DNA of 64,000 nucleotides, from assembly GCF_015694725.1 (NCBI RefSeq), contig NZ_JADQDQ010000009.1, positions 155,261 through 219,260 on the forward strand, written 5' to 3'. Shown piece by piece: positions 1 through 8,135 of this stretch; the stretch's first letter is position 1; each line of letters opens with the position of its first letter. The translations under genes were made by a program, and so were the position numbers. The notes beneath the pieces were generated by a model. That model saw nothing but the letters and a program-made list of their open reading frames with translations. It was not told the DNA's origin and made no database searches. This stretch comes from Hymenobacter jeongseonensis. Its GTDB lineage: Bacteria > Bacteroidota > Bacteroidia > Cytophagales > Hymenobacteraceae.

Positions 1-92
1 ATGGCAATGACTAAGAAGAGGCCCCGGCAGGACGTCCTGCGCAGCCGGCAACCCGAAAACGCCAGGCAAAGTTGGCACGGCGCCACCGAAAA

Positions 93-1703
93 TCAGCCCC
101 GGCGCCCGGCACGCCACCAGCCCAATCCGGCTACGCCCACCAAGCCCAGCAGGAGCCAGCTGGCATAGCGGCGCACATCGCGGTACACATCCAACGACTG
201 CAGGCGGGTATCCGCATCGGCCAGGGCGGGGCCGTAAAAAGGGTCTTCTTCGGGCTTGGGCAGCACGTTGGGAGCAGCCAGCCCCCCGCTGACCCGGGGA
301 CGAATTCTGGGCCGCAGGGTATCGTAGCGGGCCGTTAAAGGGTTGAAAACGATAAGGCGAACCAAACTATCCAAGGGAATGATGCCGGGCTGACGAGCCA
401 CCAACCGATAGCGAAACACCTTGCGCCCCCCGCCCGGCGTGGCCTGCTCGCGCACCTCGGGGCCGTACACGGCCAGTCCTGGCCACTCGGTGAAATCCGG
501 AGCCAGCACCGCCGACAAATTTCCCTTCCCCTGTACAACAAACGTGTAAGTAAACGCCTGCCCTACCTGAGGCACAGAACGGCTAATAGCTTCCTGCAAC
601 TGGTAAGTTCCCACGGCCACTGCCGCCTGCTCCGGATGCAGCGGCAAAGCGCGCACCATCACTGTCAGGCCTTTCGACAAATAGGTTTTGTAGCCTGCCA
701 GGCGATTATCCTGCCCCGGTTCTGGCTTTTTCAAAAGCTTAAACTTCACCATGGTCAACGCCAGGGGCGGAAAGCGCAGCGGGGCATTTGTAAGGGGGTA
801 ATAGACGTGTTCGGCCAGCCGGAAGCGCAGGTACAGCTGGCCTTGCTGGCGCACGCTGTCGGGGGTGACGCTGGCCTCGGGGCCGGGCTCCTGCCAAGCC
901 GTGGCCTGGTGCAACTCCTGGAGCAGCGGGGGAAGTTGGTCATTAAAATCGTGGAAGGCCAACAAAGCCTGGTCCGAGGGCTTGAGGTAGAAATACAGGC
1001 CCACCCGCACGCCCTCGCCCACATACACGCTGGGCCGGTCGGCCACCACAGCCAGAAAGGCCCCATCGGGCAACTCCTGATATTGCGCGGGCTTGGGCTT
1101 GCCAAATAGCTTGTCGAGGTCGCCCACGGCTTGGAGCGGCGCCGTGGGGTCGGCCGGCGGGGTCAGGGCGGGTGCATTGCCCGGAGTGGTCACCGGCACA
1201 TTACTACCGGCCGCGGGCGCGGGTGAGTTCGCGGGCGGCACGGCCGCCGGGTCGGGCAGCACGCGTACGGTAGCGGGTCGGCTGCGCAGCACCACTCCAT
1301 TCACCGTTATTTGAAAGGGCTTGATGCTGAATTCGCCCTCGCCATAAGGCACGTAACGCTGCGTTATGGTCAGGTCTGTGAACCGGCGGCCTTGCACAAT
1401 GCGCGTGGTGGTGGTTCTGGTTTTGCCGCTTTTTTTGAAGCCTTCCAGCTCCGGAAATTCCGAATACTGCCCCAAGGCCCCGCCTCGCAGCCGAAAGGCC
1501 AGCGTGAATACCCCCGTGACGGGCACCGTGGCTGGGCCCGGCAGCAACGCTACATCGGCCGGAGCGGTGGGCTTTGGCTGAGGCGGGGTTTTAGCGGCCG
1601 GCGCGGTTATGGCCGGTTTTGGGGGCGCCGTGGGCTGAGCACTGGCTGCCCCTGCGCCCAATACGCCCCACAACACCGCCATCCACCCAAAAAGTCTTCC
1701 CAT
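93..1703 (-). CDS. batD: BatD-like protein (oxygen-tolerance family)
   Basis: A predicted membrane-anchored, envelope-facing protein of about 536 residues. The start at 1703 puts a signal peptide (MGRLFGWMAVLWGVL, cleavage after ASAQ) at the N-terminus; a longer in-frame start at 1757 would place 18 unlikely residues ahead of it. After a Pro/Ala-rich stretch come beta-rich domains with the BatD pattern (FTLAFRLRGG, RFTDLTITQRYVPYGEGEF, VYVGEGVRVGLYFYLK). A single membrane helix (WLLLGLVGVAGLGWW) and a basic tail end the protein. BatD proteins are usually encoded with MoxR and BatA/B/C genes. None of these is adjacent on this side, so any remainder of the operon lies before position 1. The molecular role of BatD is poorly known; aerotolerance and stress roles come from family literature, not from this sequence. 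Confidence 0.8.
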   Translation of the reverse strand: MGRLFGWMAVLWGVLGAGAASAQPTAPPKPAITAPAAKTPPQPKPTAPADVALLPGPATVPVTGVFTLAFRLRGGALGQYSEFPELEGFKKSGKTRTTTTRIVQGRRFTDLTITQRYVPYGEGEFSIKPFQITVNGVVLRSRPATVRVLPDPAAVPPANSPAPAAGSNVPVTTPGNAPALTPPADPTAPLQAVGDLDKLFGKPKPAQYQELPDGAFLAVVADRPSVYVGEGVRVGLYFYLKPSDQALLAFHDFNDQLPPLLQELHQATAWQEPGPEASVTPDSVRQQGQLYLRFRLAEHVYYPLTNAPLRFPPLALTMVKFKLLKKPEPGQDNRLAGYKTYLSKGLTVMVRALPLHPEQAAVAVGTYQLQEAISRSVPQVGQAFTYTFVVQGKGNLSAVLAPDFTEWPGLAVYGPEVREQATPGGGRKVFRYRLVARQPGIIPLDSLVRLIVFNPLTARYDTLRPRIRPRVSGGLAAPNVLPKPEEDPFYGPALADADTRLQSLDVYRDVRRYASWLLLGLVGVAGLGWWRAGRRG

Positions 1704-1977
1704 AATCGCTGGCTTGTTAGCGAACCCTAAATGTAGCTTCAAACGCGGGAATGCCATTTCCTTGCAGAGTGCTAATTACTAAATCCACAGCAAAGCGGCG
1801 TTTTTGAAATAAAAAATACGGGCTTAGGGAATCCTTTTGCGACACTATTCCCGTATCTGGTTTCAAATCCCCATAACAGTTCAGGTTTTTACCTCCAAAA
1901 AACGGCCCGCTGGCGTCGTGTGGAACCGTATTGCCTTCTAAATAAAATTTCACTTCTCACCTAACCGTTTCTATTCC

Positions 1978-2733
1978 ATGTCTGACAAACTTCAGCCCCG
2001 CGGCACCGAGGAATCCACGCTCGCCCAACCGCTGTACACGCCCATCAAGCGGCGCTCCTTTTTCATGTACGCTGGTGCCACAGCGGGTGCTTCGGCCCTG
2101 GTGTTGGCCGGCTGCTCCAAAGATTCGGATGATGCGACGCCGTCGCTTCCTAAAGGCAACAGCACCACGGCCGATGGTTCTATTAGCCTGGGTTCGGGTG
2201 ATGTAGGCGTTTTGAACTACGCTTATGCTCTAGAGCAATTGGAGGCTGACTTTTACGCAAAAGTTGCAGCTCTTTCCAATGGCGCTACGCTACTCGGCGC
2301 TACCGAATTTGCCTACTTCCAGCAAGTAGCCAAGCACGAAGCCATTCACCGCGACTTCTTTAAGGCTGCCCTTGACCGCGACGCCGCTGGCCAAACCCTG
2401 CGCGGCCTGACGCCGAAGTACCCCGCTGCCACCTTCACTAGCCGTGCCACTATCCTGAATACTGCCAAGACATTTGAAGACCTCGGTGTAGCGGCCTATA
2501 ATGGCGCGGGCAAGCTCCTCAAAACGGCTGCTTACCTGGTTATTGCCGGCCAAATTGTTTCGGTTGAGGCACGCCACGCTGCTTATGTCCGCGACTTGGT
2601 TGAGAAAGGCTCTTTTTCGTCCGATGTGGACGCCCTTGGTCTCGATAAGGCAATGACCCCTGCTCAGGTCCTCACCGCTGCGCAAACCTTCATTACCGAG
2701 AAGCTGGATGGTAGCTCCATTGGCGTTAATTAA
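1978..2733 (+). CDS. Ferritin-like Tat lipoprotein, cassette 1
   Basis: A predicted exported lipoprotein of 251 residues with a ferritin-like four-helix domain (Ferritin_2/PF13668-like). Residues 24-46 form a twin-arginine-type signal (KRRSFF, hydrophobic run) ending in the lipobox LAGC, so it should be exported folded and anchored by its Cys. The ferritin fold carries the expected ligand set: Glu of LEQLEADFY in helix A, KHEAIH in helix B, FEDLGVAAY in helix C and VEARHA in helix D, an E / ExxH / E / ExxH diiron pattern. It lies 34 bp before its partner at 2768. Related proteins are often called desiccation-related or ferritin-like domain proteins. The substrate is unknown, and metal binding is inferred from the ligands. 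Confidence 0.85.
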   Translation: MSDKLQPRGTEESTLAQPLYTPIKRRSFFMYAGATAGASALVLAGCSKDSDDATPSLPKGNSTTADGSISLGSGDVGVLNYAYALEQLEADFYAKVAALSNGATLLGATEFAYFQQVAKHEAIHRDFFKAALDRDAAGQTLRGLTPKYPAATFTSRATILNTAKTFEDLGVAAYNGAGKLLKTAAYLVIAGQIVSVEARHAAYVRDLVEKGSFSSDVDALGLDKAMTPAQVLTAAQTFITEKLDGSSIGVN

Positions 2734-2767
2734 TCCCCCTTCCCTCCAATCGTAATCAATCTTCACC

Positions 2768-3598
2768 ATGAATTTCTTCAACATTATCAATCAGCTTTCC
2801 GAAGTAGACCCCGACGTAATGGGTCGCTTGGATACCCGGCGTTCTGTGTTCAACTCGTTGACCACGGTAAGTAAGCGCGCTGCTTTGGCTTCGGCTCCCG
2901 CCTTTTTGGCTGCCTTCTTTTCGAAAGCTTATGCTGGCACTACCGCCGGCGACCCCAAGGAAGTTTTCAACTACGCCCTTACGCTGGAGTACTTGGAAGA
3001 GGATTTCTACAAAAAGGTAGTTGCTTCGCCCATTTTTGCTACGGTTTCCGCTGATGACCAAGCTGCCATCCGTCAAATCCTGAAGCATGAAACGGCTCAC
3101 GTGAACCTGCTGAAAACGGTAATTACCACCATTGGTGGAACGCCGACTGCTCCGGTCACTTTCAAAGCAACCACGTTTGCGACACTCACTTCCTTCCAGG
3201 CACAACTCCAAGTAGCCCAGCTACTTGAGGACACCGGCGTACGGGCCTACAAAGGCCGCGCTGGAGACTTGTTGGGTATTCCCGACGTAAACATCACCGG
3301 CGTAGGCATGGTGAACCCGCTCCAGGCTGCTCTGCAGATTCACTCGGTGGAAGCCCGTCACGCGGCTCACATTCGCTACATGCGCGGTCAAACGCCTTGG
3401 ATTAGCGGCGACGGTGACCTCGACGGCCAGGAACACTATAAAGGTGCTATTCCCGAGAGCAACACCACGCAGTCGGGCGTGGACATTACCAAGCTTGGTG
3501 GCGGTTATACTGCCAAAGACGCACAGGCTTCGTTCGACGAAATCCTGACTAAGGCCGAAGTACTTGCCCCTTCGCGCGCCGGTGGTCTTGTTGGTTAA
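2768..3598 (+). CDS. Ferritin-like Tat-exported partner, cassette 1
   Basis: A 276-residue ferritin-like protein, second gene of cassette 1. The N-terminus (MNFFNIINQLSEVDPDVMGR) precedes a twin-arginine region (TRRSVFNSL) and a hydrophobic stretch ending AYAG. It therefore looks Tat-exported but, unlike the upstream gene, has no lipobox Cys. The domain keeps LEYLEEDFY, KHETAH, LEDTGVRAY and VEARHA, so the diiron ligand set appears complete. The C-terminal part has an extension of about 80 residues after helix D. The 34-bp gap and co-orientation imply co-transcription with the lipoprotein. A heteromeric lipoprotein/soluble complex in the periplasm is an inference from the pairing. Confidence 0.85.
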   Translation: MNFFNIINQLSEVDPDVMGRLDTRRSVFNSLTTVSKRAALASAPAFLAAFFSKAYAGTTAGDPKEVFNYALTLEYLEEDFYKKVVASPIFATVSADDQAAIRQILKHETAHVNLLKTVITTIGGTPTAPVTFKATTFATLTSFQAQLQVAQLLEDTGVRAYKGRAGDLLGIPDVNITGVGMVNPLQAALQIHSVEARHAAHIRYMRGQTPWISGDGDLDGQEHYKGAIPESNTTQSGVDITKLGGGYTAKDAQASFDEILTKAEVLAPSRAGGLVG

Positions 3599-3641
3599 TA
3601 CCAATCGGTAATCCGCTTCTATATCGAAGCAGCTTATATAC

Positions 3642-3675
3642 AAAAGCCGGCCCCGCATATGCGGGGCCGGCTTTT
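3642..3675 (+). terminator. Rho-independent terminator after cassette 1
   Basis: A perfect inverted repeat (AAAAGCCGGCCCCGC / GCGGGGCCGGCTTTT, ATAT loop) lies 44 bp after the second ferritin-like gene and ends in a T run. Confidence 0.85.
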
Positions 3676-4029
3676 GTGTTTCTAAATGGGTAGTGGTTTG
3701 CGCCTAAACGATGATACTGGCTAAGGTGTAGGTTTTGCACCGTTATTTCAACATAATTTTAGCTAAGCCGCCTTCTTATGCTTCGTCTTGGCCCGAAATA
3801 AGGCATTGAACCAACCTCATCAGCACCAACCATCCGGTAGCTTTACGGCGGGTTATTGACTAATCAGCGTTCTTACTGCAAGCAACTGGTTATTCGCCGT
3901 TCCATCACAATCCGCCGTATTTGTCTTGATTCGAGTGTGCTTGCTCATGCCATGGTGGGCTGCGTTCGATTTTCCTGATGGGCTCAGCCCGACGGCTTCA
4001 TTCCTTAATTCACTAACTTTTTTCTTCTC
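3676..4029 (+). other. Long leader or spacer before cassette 2
   Basis: This 354-bp gap is the longest gene-free stretch in the ferritin array apart from the terminator before it. I see no credible reading frame on either strand, no repeat of the palindrome family and no clear promoter match. It presumably holds the promoter and leader of cassette 2, which would make cassette 2 an independent transcription unit. Confidence 0.4.
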
Positions 4030-4830
4030 ATGTCCGACACTACCCGGCCCACTGGCCCCGAGCGTCTTTCGCCCGCGCCGCCCTTGTACGCCCCCATCAA
4101 ACGGCGTTCGTTCTTCCTGTACGCTGGTGCTACTGCCGGGGCCACGGCGCTTGTGCTGGCCGGCTGCGACGATGACAGCGACACCACACCCAACAGTGGC
4201 TTGGTGAATGTGGGCATCAGCAGTGCCAACGACTTTGGCGTGCTCAACTACGCTTATGCTTTGGAGCAGCTGGAAGCCGCGTTTTACACCCAACTCAAAG
4301 ACGGTGACTACTACAAGTCGCTGGCCGCATCGAGCGCCGAAAAGCAGATTCTTGACGACCTCCACTACCACGAGGTGGCGCACCGTGATTTCTTTCGGGC
4401 GGCCCTGAGCAGCAACGCCATCAAAAACCTCGAACCCGATTTTGCGACCATCGACTTTGGCGTGCGCACGGGTGCGACCGGCGGAAAATTGGGCGTGCTC
4501 GATGCCGCCAAAGCATTCGAAGACTTGGGCGTAGCAGCTTACAACGGTGCGGGGCGCTACATTCAAAGCCCGCTGAACCTGGTATTGGCAGGCAAAATTG
4601 TGTCGGTTGAAGCCCGCCACGCCTCGCTCATACGCGACCTGCTTGCCGAAGCCACCTTTGTGGGCGATGACGTGGTGCAAGTGACCACCGGCGGCCCCAT
4701 TGTGGCGGGCGGGCCGGTTTCGGCCACCCCAACCGGCCTGGAGCGCTCCAAATCCCCAACCGAAGTAGTAGCCATAGCCAACACGTTTCTAAAAGCAGGC
4801 TCGAAGCTGGACGTATCGGGCTTGGTATAA
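4030..4830 (+). CDS. Ferritin-like Tat lipoprotein, cassette 2
   Basis: A 266-residue paralogue of the gene at 1978. The first 50 residues are nearly the same (PLYAPIKRRSFFLYAGATAG, then LVLAGC), so a Tat-type lipoprotein signal is clear. Ligand motifs are intact: LEQLEAAFY, HYHEVAH, FEDLGVAAY and VEARHA. It differs from the first copy by a loop of about 18 residues after helix D (GGPIVAGGPVSATPTG). The gene is followed after 40 bp by its partner at 4871, repeating the two-gene layout of cassette 1. It probably arose by duplication of the cassette. Confidence 0.85.
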   Translation: MSDTTRPTGPERLSPAPPLYAPIKRRSFFLYAGATAGATALVLAGCDDDSDTTPNSGLVNVGISSANDFGVLNYAYALEQLEAAFYTQLKDGDYYKSLAASSAEKQILDDLHYHEVAHRDFFRAALSSNAIKNLEPDFATIDFGVRTGATGGKLGVLDAAKAFEDLGVAAYNGAGRYIQSPLNLVLAGKIVSVEARHASLIRDLLAEATFVGDDVVQVTTGGPIVAGGPVSATPTGLERSKSPTEVVAIANTFLKAGSKLDVSGLV

Positions 4831-4870
4831 GTCCGGACGGGCTTTTTCCTTATTTTAATCTTCCTGCTTT

Positions 4871-5890
4871 ATGAATCTTCTGAATATTCTCTCCGAAATC
4901 GAAAAGGTGGACCCCGAAGTGTACGGTCGCCTCGATTCACGCCGCCGCGTGTTCCAGCACCTGAGCGGGCTGGGCGGCAAGTTGGCCGTTGCCGCCGTGC
5001 CCTTTGCCCTGGGTTCTATCTTCAACAAAGCCTACGCCGGCGCCACCGCCACGCAGGCCACCGTGCTGGAAGTGCTTAATTACGCGCTGCTGCTGGAGCA
5101 CCTCGAAGCCAATTTTTACAACATCGGCACGGGTAGCACCACCATCACCAGTGCCTTGAGCGCCAACAACGTCAAGTCCCTGAATTCGATTAAAACCGAC
5201 GAAAACAACCACGTTACCTTCCTGCGCGGGGTCATCGCAGCGGCCCCATTCAACGCCACGCCAGTGGCGCCAGCCGCCACGGACTTTGACTACACCGGCG
5301 CGCAGGGCGGCTCGCGGGCCGCGCTTTTTGCCGATGTGCTGACCAACCCAGCCACGTTTTTGGCTGTGGCCCAGGCCCTGGAAGACACCGGCGTGCGGGC
5401 CTACAAGGGCAGCGCCACGGATTTGATGTCGAACAAAACCGTGCTCGAAGCCGCCCTCAACATTCATTCGGTGGAAGCTCGCCACGCTGCCCGCGTGCGC
5501 ACCATGCGCCGTGGCGGGCTGATGCCCGCCAACGACCGTGCCTCACTGGTTGCCCCGGGTGCCAACCTCAGCACCTCGCCCAAGAGTTGGGTATCGGGCC
5601 GCGACGGAGGTGGCCCCGCCCCGGGCACAACCGACGCGGTGTATGGCCCGGGCACGCCGGCATCGGGCACGGCCACCACGATTTTCTACCCGGCCGAAGA
5701 CAATGTGACCCAGGCCGGGGCCAGCATCAGCACCATCCTCACCACGGCTGTTATTGCGGGACTGGCCACGACCAATATCCCGACGGCTGCTTCTGAAGCG
5801 TTTGACGAACCCCTGGACATGGCCACAGTGAAAGCCATTGCCCGCAACTTCGTCAAAACCGGCACCCCAACGTTTGCGCTTCTGTCGTAG
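4871..5890 (+). CDS. Ferritin-like Tat-exported partner, cassette 2
   Basis: A 339-residue paralogue of the gene at 2768, longer than its sister by 63 residues. The N-terminus repeats the pattern VDPEVYGRLDSRRRVFQHL followed by a hydrophobic segment ending AYAG. Ligand motifs are LEHLEANFY, TDENNH (ExxH kept), LEDTGVRAY and VEARHA. The extra length is mostly a Gly/Pro/Thr-rich insert after helix D (about residues 220-275). No lipobox is present, so the product should be a soluble periplasmic protein paired with the lipoprotein upstream. Confidence 0.85.
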   Translation: MNLLNILSEIEKVDPEVYGRLDSRRRVFQHLSGLGGKLAVAAVPFALGSIFNKAYAGATATQATVLEVLNYALLLEHLEANFYNIGTGSTTITSALSANNVKSLNSIKTDENNHVTFLRGVIAAAPFNATPVAPAATDFDYTGAQGGSRAALFADVLTNPATFLAVAQALEDTGVRAYKGSATDLMSNKTVLEAALNIHSVEARHAARVRTMRRGGLMPANDRASLVAPGANLSTSPKSWVSGRDGGGPAPGTTDAVYGPGTPASGTATTIFYPAEDNVTQAGASISTILTTAVIAGLATTNIPTAASEAFDEPLDMATVKAIARNFVKTGTPTFALLS

Positions 5891-5921
5891 CCAAAAAATT
5901 TTCAGTCAATGTGTTTCATAC

Positions 5922-5952
5922 AAGGATGGCCCGCCCCGGGCCATCCTTTTTT
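5922..5952 (+). terminator. Rho-independent terminator after cassette 2
   Basis: A ten-base-pair GC-rich stem (GGATGGCCCG / CGGGCCATCC) is followed by seven T residues, 32 bp after the stop codon. Confidence 0.85.
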
Positions 5953-5983
5953 TGGGGGCATGCCACCCCTGGGCCGCTGCGAG

Positions 5984-5991
5984 TATCTTTG
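5984..5991 (+). promoter_or_regulatory. Putative -7 box for cassette 3
   Basis: TATCTTTG matches the Bacteroidota TAnnTTTG -7 consensus. It lies after the cassette-2 terminator and 46 bp before the ATG at 6037. I see no good -33 TTG at the usual spacing. Confidence 0.45.
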
Positions 5992-6036
5992 TAGGTAGCG
6001 GCGAGGTGCGCTTGGGCACCCGGCGGTTCTATTCTT

Positions 6037-6753
6037 ATGTCTGATTCGTTTTTTTCCCGGAGCGGGGCTTTGCATCGCCGGACTTTTTTACGGGTAGCGG
6101 GCGCTTCGGCGGCCACCGCCTCGCTGGTATTGGCCGGCTGCTCCGACACGGAGCCTACGCCCGTAGTCGTTGACCCAAACTTGCTGCAACTGGCCCAGGC
6201 CGACCCGGGCCTGCTCAATTACCTGTATTTGCTAAAGCAGCTCCAAACGGCTTTCTACCAAAAGGTGGTCGATGCATTTCCAAGTGACTTTTCAGCAGCC
6301 GAGAAGCTCGCTTTCAACGACCTGCGCGACCATGAACTGGTCCACCGCGAAACGTTGCGCTTTATGCTGGGCGCCAACGCCTACGACACGGCCCTGTTGC
6401 AGCCGCTGCCGTTTGACTTCTCCAGCCTGACGCTCACCTCACGGGCCGGCGTGCTGGCAGGTGCGCAGCAGCTCGAAGACCTGTCGGTGGCGGCCTACGC
6501 CGGGAGCTTGCGCTTGTTGGCGGCTGTTCCCACGGCAGCGCTGCTAGCCAAGATTGCCTCGGTGGAAGCCCGCCATGCCGCTTTCGTCCGCGACCTGCGC
6601 ACCCCCGGCTCCTTTGCCGACACCGATGTGGTGGTGAGTGAAGGCGCCCTGCAGAGCGTGAGTTTGGCCAAAACCCCCACTCAGGTCCTCGACGAGACCA
6701 AAGCTTTTTTCTTGCCCGTTGTGGTTTCGCCCAGCTCACTGCCCACGGCGTAG
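6037..6753 (+). CDS. Ferritin-like Tat lipoprotein, cassette 3 (one ligand lost)
   Basis: The shortest lipoprotein of the array, 238 residues. It has a good twin-arginine motif (HRRTFLRVAG) and a lipobox LAGC. Helix B (RDHELVH), helix C (LEDLSVAAY) and helix D (VEARHA) keep their ligands. Helix A reads LLKQLQTAFY, whereas the other two lipoproteins read LEQLEADFY and LEQLEAAFY, so the presumed ligand Glu is replaced by Lys and the second Glu by Gln. A canonical diiron site is therefore doubtful in this copy. Its partner starts 24 bp downstream. Confidence 0.85.
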   Translation: MSDSFFSRSGALHRRTFLRVAGASAATASLVLAGCSDTEPTPVVVDPNLLQLAQADPGLLNYLYLLKQLQTAFYQKVVDAFPSDFSAAEKLAFNDLRDHELVHRETLRFMLGANAYDTALLQPLPFDFSSLTLTSRAGVLAGAQQLEDLSVAAYAGSLRLLAAVPTAALLAKIASVEARHAAFVRDLRTPGSFADTDVVVSEGALQSVSLAKTPTQVLDETKAFFLPVVVSPSSLPTA

Positions 6754-6777
6754 CGCCTCCTTTTTGCCTGATTCCGC

Positions 6778-7668
6778 ATGAATTTCCTCTCGCTTCTCGA
6801 CCGCATCAGTTCCGTCGACGCTCCCTCGGACGCCGCTCCCCGCCGTGACCTGCTTCGCCAGCTGGGCCAAGCCGGTGCGCGCGCGGCAGTAGCCGCCTTG
6901 CCCCTGGCCCTCGGTACGCCCGCGCAAGCGGCTCCCGCCAATAATTCCTTCGACGCCGTTGTTCTGCTCCTCAAGCTCGAAGACCTGCTCATGGACTTTT
7001 ACACCAAGGCGCTGGCGGCACCCGTGCTCACCAACGCTGCCCAGGCCGCCGTCCGGCTCGATTTTGTGCGCCTGCAGCAGCAGCAGCAGGGCCACGCCCG
7101 TTTTCTGCGCGATACCCTTTCGTTTGCGGGTGTAACTCCGCCCCCGGCGCCTAGCTTCGACTTCAGTGGCCGCCGAAACAACCCGGCAAACCCCGTGCTG
7201 TTCCCTAACGTGCTGACCGACTACACGGCTTTCCTGCAGCTTGCCCAGCAACTGGAGGACGCCAGCGCCAGCATTTACCTCGGCCAGCTTGCCTTCCTCA
7301 CCACCGACAAGCCCCTGTTTGACGCTGTACTCCGCATGCAGTTGGTGGAAGCCCGCCACGCTTCGCACGTTCGCACCTTGCGGCGCTCCGCTACGCCGGC
7401 CACAGCGGTAAAAAGCTGGCCCAGCACCGCCGACACGGCCCCTACCGCTGCCGTGTTGGTTCCCAGCACCAGCAGCAGTGGCGCTACACCCACGTCCATC
7501 TACACCTTCGAAGCCAACGAGCGGCAAATCTCGACCGGTACCACCGTTGTCCCCTTCCCAACCATTCTCACTGGCGTTAACGCGGTGCAGTCCAGGGCAT
7601 TTGCGGAGGCTTTCGACGAACCGCTGCCTACGCTCCAGGCTACGGCGCTGCTTAGTATTTTTGGTTAA
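6778..7668 (+). CDS. Ferritin-like exported partner, cassette 3 (helix-B ligand lost)
   Basis: A 296-residue paralogue of the partner genes at 2768 and 4871. The N-terminus has PRRDLLRQLG followed by an Ala-rich hydrophobic segment, a plausible Tat signal without a lipobox. Helix A keeps Glu (LEDLLMDFY), helix C keeps LEDASASIY and helix D keeps VEARHA. In helix B the KHETAH of the first copy aligns with QQQQGH, encoded by a run of CAG codons, so Glu and the first His are both replaced by Gln. As with its lipoprotein neighbour, the metal site looks incomplete. A C-terminal insert (about 60 residues) resembles that of the cassette-2 partner. Confidence 0.83.
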   Translation: MNFLSLLDRISSVDAPSDAAPRRDLLRQLGQAGARAAVAALPLALGTPAQAAPANNSFDAVVLLLKLEDLLMDFYTKALAAPVLTNAAQAAVRLDFVRLQQQQQGHARFLRDTLSFAGVTPPPAPSFDFSGRRNNPANPVLFPNVLTDYTAFLQLAQQLEDASASIYLGQLAFLTTDKPLFDAVLRMQLVEARHASHVRTLRRSATPATAVKSWPSTADTAPTAAVLVPSTSSSGATPTSIYTFEANERQISTGTTVVPFPTILTGVNAVQSRAFAEAFDEPLPTLQATALLSIFG

Positions 7669-7695
7669 GGATATAAAATTTGGGTATTATGACGG

Positions 7696-7722
7696 AAAGG
7701 AGCGGCTCAGGCCGCTCCTTTT
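7696..7722 (+). terminator. Rho-independent terminator after cassette 3
   Basis: The stem AAAGGAGCGG / CCGCTCCTTT with a short loop and following T residues ends the ferritin-like array. Confidence 0.75.
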
Positions 7723-7765
7723 GCGTATTCGGTCTGCTTGGGCAATTAGATTCTATGTGCTTCTC

Positions 7766-7797
7766 TTGCACAATTCTCCCTTGCTATTGTATCTTTA
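7766..7797 (+). promoter_or_regulatory. Bacteroidota-type promoter (TTGC-N20-TATCTTTA)
   Basis: TTGC (7766-7769) and TATCTTTA (7790-7797) are separated by 20 bp, matching the -33/-7 arrangement of Bacteroidota housekeeping promoters. It lies 80 bp before the small gene at 7878. Confidence 0.5.
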
Positions 7798-7877
7798 TTA
7801 AAGGGTGGCAACCAAGCTCTTCCGTAGGAATTGGTGCCCATTTTTATATTTCTTCTTTCTTTCGTACTGCCAACGCT

Positions 7878-8093
7878 ATGCTAGACTACGTGAAAATGAT
7901 TCTGCTCAAAGTAAGCTTTAACCAAGCCCTGTTCGAAAAAGAACTCCGTAAGTCTCTCAAAATGCTCATGCCAGCGGAGGTGCCAGACTTTCGGGTGTGG
8001 TGCTACCAGCAGTTTGCCCGCGTTTATCGCCTTGTGCTGCAACGCGTGTTTGGCAGCCTCGACGAATCAGCCTTTCAAATCAGCGTCGGGTAG
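7878..8093 (+). CDS. Small conserved-looking protein of unknown function (71 aa)
   Basis: A 71-residue, basic, mostly helical protein (MLDYVKMILLKVSF, then ELRKSLKMLMPAEVPDFRVWCY). The frame stays open further upstream, but a start at 7878 is preferred because it follows a plausible promoter and gives a compact protein without the Cys-rich, low-quality upstream part. No signal peptide or membrane helix is visible. I do not recognise a family and assign no function. Confidence 0.55.
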   Translation: MLDYVKMILLKVSFNQALFEKELRKSLKMLMPAEVPDFRVWCYQQFARVYRLVLQRVFGSLDESAFQISVG

Positions 8094-8135
8094 TCGAGCC
8101 AGTAGCGCCGCGCCATATGCCCAAACTGTGGCCGC

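Noticed and set aside
1..92. A short palindrome (GCAGGACGTCCTGC at 28-41) and possible gene remnant at the window edge
   Set aside because: Too little sequence to tell a repeat tip from chance, and no frame can be followed beyond position 1.
1717..1953. A 78-codon minus-strand frame upstream of batD
   Set aside because: It overlaps the start region of batD on the same strand, lacks a recognisable domain, and sits where promoters of the divergent genes are expected.
3853..4680. A 275-codon minus-strand frame overlapping cassette 2 of the ferritin array
   Set aside because: It is antisense to a clear ferritin-like gene and has no signal, domain or coding signature of its own.
7071..7090. CAG repeat in the third partner gene as a simple-sequence phase-variation tract
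   Set aside because: The run is short and encodes in-frame glutamines; changes by one CAG unit would not shift the frame.
1978..7668. Encapsulin cargo or bacterioferritin operon
   Set aside because: No encapsulin shell gene is nearby, and all six proteins carry export signals, which does not fit cytoplasmic encapsulated ferritins.
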